Of a stretch of DNA of 64,000 nucleotides, positions 1 through 11,525 are shown one piece after another. The stretch lies in the NCBI GenBank assembly GCA_034509755.1, contig CM067550.1, positions 6,255,001 through 6,319,000 of the forward strand, given 5' to 3'. Origin of the DNA: Anisodus tanguticus (lineage: Eukaryota; Streptophyta; Magnoliopsida; Solanales; Solanaceae). The first letter of the stretch is position 1, and every line of letters begins with the position of its first letter. Under the pieces are notes generated by a model, which saw only the letters and a program-made list of their open reading frames with translations, did no database searches and was not told the origin of the DNA. Position numbers and translations under genes: made by a program.

Positions 1-350
1 AAGCTGAATGTTTAAGCCGAGTGTTTATCGGAAACAACTTCTCCATCCTATAAAGATAGAGGTAAGTTCTGCGTACATTATACCCTCCCTAAATTCCATT
101 AATTAAAATTACACTGAGTATATTATTATTAGTGTTATTGTATTTTAGAATCATTAATAAACTGAGTTAATAAATGGGCTATCAATGACCGGTCCAAATT
201 TGAGCCTGCGATTTACGTTGGGGACACCAATTAACAATTGACCCAGCTAACAAAATTATAACAAGTTTGAGATTTTCCGCATTTTTCTTTTTCTCCTTCT
301 TCCTCCGTCTCTTTCTTCCTTCCTTTTCTAGAAAATCCAACACATTACTT
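1..350. other. AT-rich intergenic DNA, no gene seen
   Basis: No coding sequence, repeat or RNA is recognisable. The last part (about 325-358) resembles a short stretch at 1138-1183, so the region around the two following features may have been locally duplicated. Confidence 0.5.
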
Positions 351-358
351 AATTATAG

Positions 359-965
359 GTAGATTTGTCAAAACGGGCTGTCCCAGTTCTAAAGGCCACA
401 GAGTTAAAAGGGTTAGGGCTGGCTGACCCTTTTTAGTTTTTTTTTACTGAAGTCTAACTCAGTCCGAAATAACATCTCTTAAGTGACTTTTTGTACAATT
501 TGAATACGATTTTTTTGCAGTCTGAAATAGAATTTTCTATCACACCATTCTCTCACGCACATTACAGAAACACATAAATTCAAAAGAACAAATTTAAATT
601 ACTATCTTTGTTCACTAATTCGAGTCACGTCCAAAAGAAATTAAACATAATATGATTTTTGAGATTAAAAAGTATAACTTTAGTTTCTAATTTATTTCAC
701 AATAATTAGTACTTTCTTTTTTTTCCTTCATTAATTTTTATCTTCTTATTTAATTTACTAATAATTTTTTTTTAAATTAAATAATTTATTTATTTTTCTG
801 GCTAAAGAGTTGGCTTCAGCCCAGCCCTTGAGGTCGGCGGGCCAAGAGAGGTTGGGCTTTTGAGCCTCACATCTAAAAGGACCAAAAAAAATCATGGACC
901 AACCCTACTTAAAAAAAAGGTTGGGTTGGGTTAGCCTCGCGGACCAAACCTATTTTGACAGCTCT
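359..965. mobile_element. Non-autonomous hAT-like element (MITE)
   Basis: The ends are imperfect inverted repeats: left AGATTTGTCAAAAC, right (reverse complement) AGAGCTGTCAAAAT. Near-perfect 8-bp duplications flank them, AATTATAG at 351-358 and AATTGTAG at 966-973. An 8-bp duplication fits the hAT superfamily. The body is AT-rich without coding capacity; the subterminal parts carry GC-richer motifs such as GGTTGGGTTGGG. One mismatch in the duplication and diverged termini point to an old insertion. Confidence 0.72.
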
Positions 966-1024
966 AATTGTAGGAAGCCGCCCTTTATCAAAAATTATAT
1001 TATTGAGCCTTGACTGAAGTGGTG

Positions 1025-1133
1025 GGTGAAATTCGGAGATCTACGAAAGAACGCTAAAAGTGAAGGCAGTCCCTACCAACACTGAGGTGCGAAAGCACCG
1101 GGAACGAACATGATTAGATACCCTGGTAGTCCA
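1025..1133 (+). pseudogene. rrn18: Fragment of mitochondrial 18S (small-subunit) rRNA gene in nuclear DNA (NUMT)
   Basis: This stretch matches the universally conserved 690-800 region of small-subunit rRNA. It contains GTGAAATTCGGAGATCTACG, GAAGGCAG, GGTGCGAAAGC and finally GATTAGATACCCTGGTAGTC, the classic conserved core ending at the 790 loop. The wording GAAATTCGGAGATCTACGAA fits plant mitochondrial rrn18 better than plastid 16S. Only about 110 bases are present. Some bases between GAAGGCAG and the 3' half look missing, and there are several substitutions (for example GAACGAACATGATTAG), so it is a decayed insert and not a functional rRNA. Organelle DNA transferred to the nucleus is common in plants. 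Assignment to the mitochondrion is from memory of the family, not from a search. Confidence 0.8.
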
Positions 1134-1220
1134 TTCATTCTTTTTCTAAAAATTCCAACCCATTACTTATTTTATTTGTAGTTGGATTGATTTAATTGAA
1201 GAAATAATTATAACACTATT

Positions 1221-1400
1221 GGGTTAAACTTGACAAAATTGTATATTAAATTTTGAAGATTGTAGTTGAATATGACCATTGAAAATTATTAGGCTGAGCT
1301 TGATAAAGTGGTATATTAATTTTTGAAGATTCGGGTTGAATATGATCGTTGAAAATTGTTGGGTTTAACTTGATAAAGTATGTATATCAAATTTGGAGTG
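1221..1400. repeat. 70-bp imperfect tandem repeat, about 2.6 copies
   Basis: Copies start at 1221, 1291 and 1361, exactly 70 bases apart, each opening with a variant of GGGTTAAACTTGATAAAGT and continuing with GTATATTAA, TTTTGAAGAT and GTTGAATATGA. The third copy fades out near 1400. Nothing coding is visible. Confidence 0.8.
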
Positions 1401-2288
1401 ATTTAGAGTTGATTTGGATCATCTTTACACTTCAAGTTTTGGTGATGGACAGTCAGTATTCCAGCCACAAATACTAAAAAGATAGTGACAATCGATCAGA
1501 AATTCTAATTGTCATAATATCTTATTGTTAAGACAAGTCTTGCACAATATCAAATAATAAATCTTGACGACGACTCGTCAGAATTTTGCTCCAGATTCTA
1601 GCAAAAGTATTATTTTTATACTATTTTTAAGGAGGTCTAAACTTAAATGGTGTCACTGAAATATCCTATTTGTGTAAACTCAACTTGATCGGGTTGGAAC
1701 TTAGGCAGATCATATTTTCATAGTCTACTTTTCTACCCTAAAGAGTATGAAAATCCAATACAAAAGGTCAAGGCAACAAAAAAGTAAAAGATAACTACCA
1801 AGTACTATTGTTTAAAGCAATACAATTCATATGTGAATTGCTTCTATTACTTGTCATTCTAGTAAATAGGAAAAGGCAATCCACTTGGAGAACTTAAAAG
1901 CAATATCAAAATCAAAGCCAAAGCTAGGAAGATAGATTTATTCATTCATGAAAAGCTGTTAATATATTACCACTCACTAAAGATCAGAAGAATGCTTTTT
2001 CCCTCATGAAAAAAGGAGAGAAGAGAATCTATATGCTAAAAAGAAGTTATGAGTACTCTAAAGTCACTTTGTGATTAATCAGATAAGAAGAAAAGCTTCT
2101 ATTTCAATCTCATCTCTATCAAGTGTATCGAAAGTGAATATGCACTTTTTAACATTTTGATACCCTAAAGTTTCACGTGTGCCTTACTTTCTCCCCAATA
2201 ATTAAAGTCCTTAACTCCTTGACCCCTTTTGCTTTTTCTTATGGATATACATTTTCTTTTTAAAATTTGGATAACTTTGTTACGACAC
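1401..2288. other. Intergenic DNA, nothing recognised
   Basis: AT-rich sequence with stops in all frames. I recognise no protein family, RNA gene or element ends here. Confidence 0.4.
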
Positions 2289-2452
2289 AGGGGCGGAGCT
2301 CGTAATGGCCGAGGGGTTCATCTAAGCCCTCTTCGGTAAAAAATTACACTATATATACAAGGTTATATATATAATAGATGTTGAACCCCCTTGATTTCTT
2401 CATGTGTTCACTTTATATTTTTGAACCCGAAAAAATTCTGGCTCCGCCACTG
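2289..2452. mobile_element. Short hAT-like MITE with GGGGCGGAGC termini
   Basis: The ends are inverted repeats, left AGGGGCGGAGC and right GGCTCCGCCACTG. They are flanked by ACGACAC on both sides (2282-2288 and 2453-2459), extendable to 8 bp with one mismatch. The 164-bp body contains TTGAACCCCCTT and an AT-rich centre. This element type is frequent in Solanaceae intergenic DNA as far as I know; the family name is not asserted. Confidence 0.75.
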
Positions 2453-3679
2453 ACGACACTATCACTCTTTTGGCAATTGACGCCCGGCTAGGAGAATTCC
2501 ACATTGGTAAAACACCGGAGGAATACTGGATATATAAAGAAACATGTCTTAGATTTTAGAAATGCATTTTAAAATAATGCGGGCCTAGACTTAAAGCGGA
2601 CAATATCACTAACAGGTTATTACAACATCATTCTTGTAACTAACATATGAAGGGTTATATTCAACATATACACATTTAAAATTATATATTAGCTTATATA
2701 AGTGAACATTATATTATTTACTTTTTACTTATAATTGTTCAAACTTACTACAGTCAATTCTCTCTATTACCGTAATAGCGAAATGTTATGAAAAATATAT
2801 AATATAATTAACACAATGTGAAAAATTGGTTTCTCAGAAAACTTCATCATGATAGTGAGATGTTAAAATCTAACTGTATAAATTTGAGTATGTTGTTTAA
2901 GAAACTTTCGCCGATATATATATATATCCAAGCAAAGAAAATAATTGTGTCTACAGTCTACACCTGTTGTTTTCTCACCATAGAGATCTGCTTACCATCA
3001 AAAGTGGTAAGTGTCCTTTATCTTTAGTACGGATTCGCATTTGGTAGACAGCAGCTTAACTCCTAAGGTAAAAATTTCCGACATGAAATCGGTTTAATTG
3101 GGTTTAAAGCGGGTATCGGGCATCATGTTGAAAACTAATCAATATTGGAGTATTAAATCTAAATTGTTTCGAATTTAATATTTGTTAATTTATTTAATTA
3201 ATATTTAAATAGAATATAGTAATTAAAATTATATAAAAATATATTCTTCAATTTTTAATTAAAATTAACTTTACACTATTATAAGCAAGACTACTATTAT
3301 CTATGAGAGATGTGTGGAAAAGTGTGGATAATATTAGTAGGAGATTTTGATATTACGAGTGAATTATTTTTTTTCCTTCACGCCGAGTGGAAACCCAAAA
3401 AGAATATATATATATGGTTATCTTTTATAAGACCATATTACATGAGGAGAGTACTGAAATGTTATTACAAAAGTAAAGGCAGCTAAATTTCTTTTTTACC
3501 TACAAGACATTTTTGACCATCACCAACACCAAGTGTGTTAAAGTTGGTTTTTAGTTTTCCACGCTTTTTTATCTGCTTGTAATGTTAGTGTCATTTTTTT
3601 CTTCCTTTTTATTTTTTATTTTTTATGTTTTCATACCCAAAAGAATCATTTCCAATAAAGAGCATGCAATTAGACTTTA
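2453..3679. other. Intergenic DNA, nothing recognised
   Basis: AT-rich, including a short TA run near 2915 and another near 3405. A 69-codon open frame at 2818-3027 has no recognisable features and looks like chance. Confidence 0.4.
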
Positions 3680-3973
3680 AGGGGTCGTTTGGTACGAAGA
3701 ATAAGTAAAAATAATTTTGGGATAAGAATTGTTTGATTACTAATTATGGAATAAGTTATCACATGAATAAAAATAGTACTGGATAACTTATACCTGCCAT
3801 AGGATGGAATAAGTTATCCCAGAATTATATAAAAAAATCTACTTTTTAGAAATTATCCAATGTATGTTACTTCTAATACAACATATCAAATAATCAATAA
3901 GAAATAATTTCAGGATAACTTATCATGACATAATTAATCCCATCATAATTTGTTTTCAAACCAAAAGATCCCT
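3680..3973. mobile_element. MITE with GGGGTCGTTTGGT-type termini
   Basis: The left end AGGGGTCGTTTGGT pairs with the right end, whose reverse complement is AGGGATCTTTTGGT. The interior has complementary motifs around GGATAACTTAT and ATAAGTTATCC, so the roughly 290-bp element could fold into a long hairpin. The flanks read TTTA on the left and AAAG on the right, so no clear duplication can be assigned. Superfamily (hAT or Harbinger) is left open. Confidence 0.65.
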
Positions 3974-5711
3974 AAAGGTGAGAGATAAGAAATGCTAGAG
4001 GTCTTTATTATGGATTCACAATAAAACTAGGGAAACTTATGCTTTTAGTCCCTGAAATATCGATAAATTTTAATTTTAGTCCTTGTTATATGTGACTAAG
4101 TATATTTAACCTTCAATTAATTAAAATATGCATTTTAATCCTTCTGCATGTGAATCTTCACCAGCTTAATGAATTATATATTGGTACATTATTTAATTTC
4201 TCATATTTATGTTAAGAGTGTATTGTTACTTCAGATTTGCGTGTAATAGCTTTAAAAATAGTCTAAATTGAATGCTTAGACATATTTTACAAGAACCATA
4301 AAATTAATCAATAACTAAATGACCAAAAGTATTATCCCCTAAAATCAATATGCTCTCTTAAAAGGTTGCCAGGTGTTTTTTGCTTTGTTTTAAAGAGAGC
4401 AAATTGAATTCATTTTATAGTACTGCAAATTAAAAGATTTGATCTTTATGCTTAAGAATTCTCTGATAGGTTTTAGGTAAGAGGAATCTACATATAGATC
4501 TGCATGACCAATCAAGAAAAGCTCATTTATTTGTGATACATCATTCAAGTGAGAATTTTATTTTCTTCTACTTTTGCAAAAGTGAGAAAATTTTACTGAA
4601 TTTCTAGAGAGTAAAAAAAAAGTGTCACTTTCTGAAAAAGAAAAGATATTTGTTGGTCATGGTTCTTTTTGTCAGCCTTTCCAAAAAGGGTAAAATAGCT
4701 GCAGTTGTAAGTAGAGCTGCTTGTCCCCCCTTTTGGGGTACTCCAAAACTTTCAAAATAAATCTGATCAAACGTCTATGAATTTGCCACGTGTCTCTTGC
4801 ATGGGCTAAATTGGATTATGATATCTCGATTTGGGTGATTAAAGAACATTTTATACATGATATTGGAGGTGTAAATAGCACATATTGCAACAGAAGATAA
4901 TGTTGTTTGTGATGATTTGATTATATTCTAAGTATACCTCCTCCAAATGCACTTGTTTTTTAGCGTTGAGCTGTGATGTGATTAGAGGTGGAGTCAAAAA
5001 TCTATATGCTATGATGCTTTGAGTCTCACATAGCTAACGCTATCATGACACTATGTTGCACCTGCACTGATGTGACTTGCAAACAACGCTAACTCTCTTC
5101 CGTGTCAGCGAAGAAAGGATAAAAGTAAGAGCAATCGGCCGAATGATTATTATTCCACTTATGGTTACAATGCATCTATCGAAGCAGAACAAGTCTAATA
5201 CTCAACCCTGGTTTTTCGGAATTTCATTTCAATCTAAATTCGGAAACCCATTCTTTATATATGAGATTACTTCTTTTTTTTGTATCCCTGTCATAAAAAA
5301 GTAGATTACGATCTACACTTAAAATATGAATATGTGACCTAAAGCAACTTTTACACCCCTTTTATGACTATATTAGAATCTTAATTTATGATAAGGAGAT
5401 CTAACATATTATATATAACCAGTAAAACTATTTTTCCCTTTTTGCACGATACAATTTTCACCGAATGGGATTCAATTGAATCCCTCCCCCCCACTCCCAT
5501 CACTCTAGCTCCACACCCCTGATCGTGATGCTTAAAAGTATTAAAAAGGAATTAAATAGATCCAAGTAATTTAGAAAGAAGTTGTCTCAAAATATCAACA
5601 TTCCCTTTATATCGAATTAGACTTGATGAAAATATAGTAATATAATTAGCGCAAAGTAATGAAGTATATGTATAGGTGGTATTAATTAGTTGAAATCAAG
5701 ATTTACTCGTT
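3974..5711. other. Intergenic DNA with a possible decayed MITE end
   Basis: No gene recognised. Around 5460-5525 the text reads, on the minus strand, CAGGGGTGTGGAGCTAGAG followed by GGATTCAATTGAATCC, which resembles one terminus of a MITE like that at 2289-2452, but the other end is not found. A 75-codon open frame at 5077-5304 has no family resemblance that I can see. Confidence 0.4.
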
Positions 5712-5716
5712 ATTAG

Positions 5717-6059
5717 TGTAAATAATTAATTTTGGGCCTAATTCAACCCCAAAAGCTAGCTTGTAGAGTGAGGATTGTCCAAATCCATATAAAGAGTCCA
5801 TGTTTCCATTCCATTTCCGATGTGAGACTCTTAACACTCCCCCGCACGCCCAGACCTCGTTAACTGGAGCGTGGACAATATAATTTGGGGCCCCAACATC
5901 GGTGAACAAGGAATTGGAATGAGCATGACTCTGATACCATGTAAAGAATGAATCTTGGGTCTAACTCAATCTCAAAAGCTAGTTTGTAGGGTGACGATTG
6001 TCCAAATCTATATAAGAAGTTCATGTTTACATTCTATTTCTGATGTGAGATTCTTAACA
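5717..6059 (-). mobile_element. Complete TRIM (miniature LTR retrotransposon)
   Basis: On the minus strand this reads as a tiny LTR element. The 5' LTR is 5940-6059 and the 3' LTR is 5717-5836, both 120 bp. Each begins TGTTAAGA(A/G)TCTCACATC on the minus strand and ends in CA. Next to the 5' LTR is a primer-binding site TGGTATCAGAG (5929-5939), complementary to initiator tRNA-Met. Next to the 3' LTR is a polypurine tract GCGGGGGAG (about 5837-5845). The element is flanked by a perfect 5-bp duplication, ATTAG at 5712-5716 and 6060-6064. The internal region is only about 100 bp and codes for nothing, as expected of TRIMs, which depend on enzymes supplied by other elements. Confidence 0.9.
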
Positions 6060-6064
6060 ATTAG

Positions 6065-6481
6065 CACACATAAGCGCGTGTTTGATCTGAGTTCCTTGTT
6101 TTCTTTATTTACATATTGTATGAGAACGTACAAAAGTGAGAGATTTAGAAAGCTCATAATTGTAGAGAACCCATAGTTTGTCTTGCAAATTGATTAGCCT
6201 AAGTATGTCCAAGTAGAACAAAATAAATGTTGAGAATTGAATTATCTATCCTCCCTCCCCAAAAGGAAAATAAGTACAGCCCTTTAATGATACCACCAAT
6301 CTACATCTTTTCTCGAAAGGCATTTGGGATCTTTTCTTGGTCCCATAATATACTAATACTAATATCTCAATTTCATGAAGCTTATCTATAGATGTACCTA
6401 ATTATAAGTTGTTGGTGGGCAACTAACTACAGTTAAACTCCATCATGGAAGTTCAATTCCTTCCATCTTCCTGTAATGTCG
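6065..6481. other. Intergenic DNA, nothing recognised
   Basis: AT-rich sequence between the TRIM and the Stowaway MITE. No gene or element seen. Confidence 0.4.
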
Positions 6482-6483
6482 TA

Positions 6484-6881
6484 CTCCCTCCGTTCCATAA
6501 TAAATATTTCTTTTATCTTGTGCATGTAAAGAGGTAAAGTATGGATCTTGGATCTAAATCAACCCCAAAAGCTAGCTTGTAGGGTGAAGATTGTTCAAGT
6601 CCATATAAAGAGTTCATGTTCCCATTCCATATTCGATGTGTGACTCATAACAGTGAGTGCGCACTCCTTAAGAAAGTGCTCACTCCTAGAAAATTAGGAG
6701 TATTTTTACTAATTTACCCCTAATCAATGCCTAGAAAAAGAAAATGTAGTTAATGGATTCTGATTATTTAAATAAGGGCAATTTTAGAAGAATCTGCCCA
6801 AAGTATTCTTGAAATTTTAAAAAACCACTTATTTTTGAAAAAAATGAAAGGCCTAAACAATCACTTATGGAACGGAGGGAG
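6484..6881. mobile_element. Stowaway-type (Tc1/mariner) MITE, interrupted
   Basis: The left end CTCCCTCCGTTCCATAA and right end TTATGGAACGGAGGGAG are perfect inverted repeats, with TA on both outer sides (6482-6483, 6882-6883). CTCCCTCCGTYCC with a TA target is the hallmark of plant Stowaway elements. A solo TRIM LTR sits inside it at 6525-6652, so this MITE is the older insertion. Confidence 0.88.
6525..6652 (-). mobile_element. Solo TRIM LTR nested in a Stowaway MITE
   Basis: This segment aligns along its length with the 120-bp LTRs at 5717-5836 and 5940-6059 (shared AACCCCAAAAGCTAGCTTGT, TCCATATAAAGAGTTCATGT and GATGTGTGACTCATAACA). There is no primer-binding site, interior or second LTR, so it is a solo LTR left by LTR-LTR recombination. 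The flanks GTGCA and GTGAG agree at only three of five bases, so the target duplication has decayed. Confidence 0.75.
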
Positions 6882-7518
6882 TAATAATTTCTAACCACTT
6901 CGTGAACTAACCTAAATGAATATACATTTTATTGAACACTTTGTTACATATGTTAATCATTTAGATCCATTAAGTGGTTGTAGCATAGAAAAAACAAACA
7001 CGCTTAATTTTTTAGAATTGAATGATTAACATTTAGACTTAAAACCCAAACGATCTTAATTAACAGCGATCTAAAAATTTTAAATTAATACTTTCAATAA
7101 GTGCAAACAAAGAGGGCTCAAACTACCTTCTCTAGAAGTATCATGATCTTGTGTTTTAAATATGGGTGGCCAGTGGGCCGGGCTCGGGTCTGGCGGGCCG
7201 GGTCTGGCGGGGTCGGGGTCGGGGTCGGGTCTGGCGGGACTTGCTCCAGTCCCGTCCCGATCCCGATCTCGTCGGTATCGGGTCGGGTCGGGGCGGGGCG
7301 GGGTCCGGCGGGTTTTCCTTTTTTTTTAAAATAACATATGTATAAAAAAAACTCAATAAACAAAACAAGATAGTGTAATAAAAACATCCCAAGGCTGTTT
7401 TTGTGCCTCTTATATTATTTAATAGACATATGATTTTTTTGTAATACAAATACAATTGTCTAAAATCTAAATTGCAACTTTGTGGTGTTGTCCAAAAGTT
7501 GCAAATTACATAAAAAAA

Positions 7519-8980
7519 TTACATTCTCAAAAAAACCTGTTCTAATTGCTTGATGATTTCCCGTGGTTCTTCGGTTGGAATTGGTATTTGTTGGTCAAAT
7601 TGATCCACGTCGCTTCCACTACCTTCGGTTAAGATTTCGTTGTAGTTTTCATCTTCTTCTTCGTTGATCTCCGGTTGACCGCACCTTCTCCGCTCCGCTC
7701 GTATCCAATCTCGAATAATACCGCAATTTCCAAGTCGTCTCCGGCTAATGAGTGTCCGTGGTCTCCTATTTGATATCTGCCGGCGAAAAAGCGCTTTCAC
7801 ACGCGATTGATGACGCTTGAATGTTCAAAACATCTCGGGCCATCAATGAAAGTGTCGGAAAGGTCTTCTCATTCCCCTCCAAAGTATTTCACAAAGTCTT
7901 CATGTCCATCTTCATTGATAACTTCTTGATACGGTACAGAACCCTGCAAAATAAAAATATTCAACTCGCTAATTTGGTTAGTAGAGGTACGGCCGCACAT
8001 TATATTTCTGAGGCTTTCAATACTAGCCACAGAAACAACATGTCTTTTGTGAGGTTGTGTTGAAGATGAAGAAGATGGTATGGAAGCCGGTAAGTTACTA
8101 GCATTTTCTTGTTGATAAAATCTATATATTTTTTTGCATTGGTGTTCTACGCTAGACAACACTTCTTCTTTAGTTTGTTTAATAGGTGGTGGGTGGTTTA
8201 GATTTTTGGGACTTGGAGGTGGTAGTATTTCTATACAATCGTAAATAGTTTCAATTAGTAATTTAGTACCGTCTATTTTAATAGTAGGATTTAATACAGA
8301 ACCAATAATACAAATAGAGGGAATAGGAATAAAATATTTTTTTATTTTGACAAACATTTTTTTAATATTTGCCTTATAATTTGGTTTTTCCATATATTCA
8401 CTAAGTAATAAAAATATTAGAGTTATATAAAACAACATAGTTGAAATAGTAGGATAATATATACCAGAAAATTCTTTTGTTGCTTGAAAAAATTTCTCTA
8501 AAAATACAATAAGTTCGGAAATTTTTACCCAATCACTATCTAAAATCATATCAAATCTGGATTTTTATTATGAGAGTTAAAAAATAAAGTTATAGGTATT
8601 CTATAGTCATAAGCAACAAGTAGTTGCTCGTATAAAGAATTCCACCTAGTGGATACTTCTTGTGGAATTTTTCTATAAGGTAGTCCACAATCGTGACAAG
8701 TTTTTTTATATTCTTTTCTACATTGTACTTTATTACTTTTAAAAATAAAGTTTATAGCAAATTGTATTTTACTAAGAATGTCTTCAAAAAGTGATAGACC
8801 ATCCTTTACAATTAAGTTATATATATGGCACGCACATTTTATATGAAAATGATCTGGAAAAGATGGAGTTAAACTATTTTTTAAAATTGTAATTGCGTAA
8901 TTGTTAGAAGAAGCGTTATCTAATGTAATAGTCATAATTTTATCGGTAATTCCGTAATAATCGCACACTTGATAAATATT
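7519..8980 (-). pseudogene. hAT transposase, C-terminal part (broken)
   Basis: Minus-strand frames here continue the transposase begun at 24854-23884. At 8546-8968 are the LDNASSNN motif holding the second catalytic Asp, the KCACHIYNLI stretch with the Cys..His pattern of hAT enzymes, and the STRWNSLYEQL motif. At 7869-8549 follow DWVKISELIVFLEKF and TKEFSGIYYPT, typical of the plant RICESLEEPER/DAYSLEEPER type. At 7519-7800, in another frame, is the conserved end of the dimerisation region (IRDWIRAERRRCGQPEIN) with an acidic tail. At least two frame changes separate these blocks. The enzyme would cut and paste hAT DNA in the nucleus; this copy cannot be made intact. Family assignment is firm; exact frameshift positions are approximate. 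Confidence 0.88.
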
Positions 8981-9440
8981 ATATGTGTCGCGCCCGATTT
9001 TGACCCGACCCCCCGCGAGAAGGTCGGAAGCGGAGCACGGATTTATTCGGGGTGATTCCTGGGTAAAGAATTGAGAGTTTAAGGAGTCGCCACCTAATTA
9101 TTTTTTACGGTGAATTAGGACACCTAAATATTTAAACTAAATGCTGCAATGTAAACTCCAATTTTAAGGTCTGCGAAACTATTTGAGATTCTAGGTAAGG
9201 GTTCTTTATTATCCTAAAGGGAAGGGGTTAGGCATCCTTTAAGATCCGCTAACTTGCGGTTATCCGGTCAAACTCAGGTTAATTATTACTAGAAAAATAT
9301 ATGTTTTTATAAGTATAACAGATTTAAAGATGTTTGCAAATAATTAGTAAATGATGCACTTTAAAAAGAAAGATACATGTAGAGATTTTTAAATATGCAT
9401 TTGTATAGTATTTAAAGAGAAATACATGTAGAGTTGAAAA

Positions 9441-9954
9441 AATATGTTTTTGACAATTGATAGTAAAACAAATTATTTATGATGCCAAAGAAGTAAAATT
9501 TGGGGAATCCATGAATTGTAAATTGACAAAAGATAAACTTATTCGGTATGATTTAATAAAGCAAATAAAAGATGACAAAAGTTGTTTTGAAAATCTTGAA
9601 TACGCGTGACGAGCCTAAAATAAATAAACTAGCGAAGGATTTCTAAGTTTGAATTTAACCGAGCCTACAAATAAATAAGCTAGCGACGGGTTTCAAAAAT
9701 ATGTTTTTGACAATTGATAGTAAAACAAATTATTTATGATGCCAAAGAAGTAAAATTTGGGGAATCCATGAATTGTAAATTGACAAAAGATAAACTTATT
9801 CGGTATGATTTAATAAAGCAAATAAAAGATGACAAAAGTTGTTTTGAAAATCTTGAATACGCGTGACGAGCCTAAAATAAATAAACTAGCGAAGGATTTC
9901 TAAGTTTGAATTTAACCGAGCCTACAAATAAATAAGCTAGCGACGGGTTTCAAA
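9441..9954. repeat. 257-bp tandem duplication inside the LTR
   Basis: The unit from AATATGTTTTTGACAATTG to CTAGCGACGGGTTTCAAA occurs twice with a 257-bp period, almost without change. The other LTR carries the same duplication from 20578, so it arose in the parent element before this insertion. Confidence 0.9.
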
Positions 9955-10989
9955 TCTTAAACTACCCTATGAATTAATCCTAAGTTTGCCTATTCTAAGC
10001 ATTTCAATAGTTACATAAGTGCGATAAATAATATTACAATACAAAGCGGAATAAAAGCTGAATTAAGGAAAGAAATAAAAATAAATAAACTCCGAGGAAT
10101 ATTTGTCTTTATTTGCTTTAATCCCTGCAAGCTGTCACGAACAAACGGTTAGAAACAAGTTAAATACAAATAACTTCATATCCGTATTCAAAACAGTGAA
10201 TGTTTTGATCACGGAGGGCTCAGACTTAAATTTTTGAAAAGAACATTCCAATCACGTCGTGGCTGCAAACATAGGATTAATATGGTTTATTTTGATTGCC
10301 TCGCCTACTAAACGTGTTGGTCTCTCGGGTGAAATAGAAAAGATCACTATAATCACGTCGTGGCTGCGAATATATAATTCACCTCGCCTACTAAACATGT
10401 TGATCTCGGATGAAATAAAGGTTTAAGCCTCATCATTGCCCAGAAGTTATATTTCCGTCTTTGCAACTGTGGAGGCCTCAAAATCGACGGATATTTTTCA
10501 TTGGCCAGTGTAGTATCGTGTTCAAATCAGTAAAATTAAAATGAAACAGTAAACAGCAGCAGCAGACAGGAAAACAGAGGCAGAAAAAAATAGTTTCCGA
10601 AAATGACGCGGTGTTTAGTTTAAAACAGTAAAATATCCGTTGCCCGGATACTTAAAACAGTGCTGAAAAACAGAGAATTGAAATGAAAGAAAAGCGCGGC
10701 CTCGAATTCAATTTCGTCGGCCTAAATGCGGTATCAATAAAACAGTAAAGCATTAAGAATAGTAAGATATCCGTTACCCGGATGTTTAACCCAGCGAACA
10801 GAAAACAGAGAAACGAAAGAAATAAATAAAGGCAGATGGAATAATGAGTTAATTCTGGAAAAAAAAACAGACCCGGAAAAGTGAACAGTGAGTTAATTCT
10901 GGAAAAACAGACCCGGAATGAAATCAGAGATTTCAGATTTTTTAGATAACCAATATACAAGATATGAAAAAATGCCATAATCTGGAAAT

Positions 10990-11525
10990 ACGCCAAAACT
11001 GGGTCGACCCGATCCGGGTCAGTGACCCGACCCAAATCAGATTTTTTTTTCATTTTTCAGATAACCAATATACAAGACATGAAATGCAAGAAATTTGGGA
11101 ATTCAAACCGGGTCGACCCGACCCGGGTCAGTAACCCGACCCGAATCGGAGATTCAACCCGACATCAAATAATTCCATCAATTCCAGATAACCAACATAC
11201 AAAAATATGAAATGCAAGGATTCTGAAAATGTTACCCAAACCGGGTCGACCCGACCCGGGTCAGTGACCCGACCGAATCGGAAACTCAACCCGAAATCAA
11301 ATATCCACCAAATTCAGATAACCAACATACATAAATATGAAATGCAAGAATTCTGGAAAATGTTACTCAAACCGGGTCGACCCGACCCGGGTCAGTGACC
11401 CGACCCGAATCGGAAACTCAACCCGAAATCAAATATCCACCAAATTCAGATAACCAACATACAAAAACATGAAAATGCAAGAATTCTGAAAATATTGCCC
11501 GAACCGGGTCGACCCGACCCGAAAT
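10990..11525. repeat. GC-rich tandem array in the LTR with self-complementary core
   Basis: About five units of 110-132 bp begin near 10996, 11107, 11238, 11370 and 11502. Each carries a core close to CCGGGTCGACCCGACCCGGG followed by TCAGTGACCCGACCCGAATC. GGGTCGACCC is a perfect palindrome and the larger core can pair with itself. Between cores the units share AGATAACCAACATACAAAAA and ATGAAATGCAAG. The other LTR has the same array at about 22134-22665. The role is unknown; LTRs hold promoter, polyadenylation and RNA-structure signals, so a folding or protein-binding role is possible but not shown. Confidence 0.8.

Noticed and set aside
1025..1133. Functional rRNA gene
   Set aside because: Only about 110 bases of a 1.5-2 kb molecule are present, with losses and substitutions.
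7101..7455. Pro/Arg- and Gly-rich open frames on both strands near the left hAT end
   Set aside because: They are produced by GC-rich subterminal CGGGTC repeats of the hAT element and have no family resemblance.
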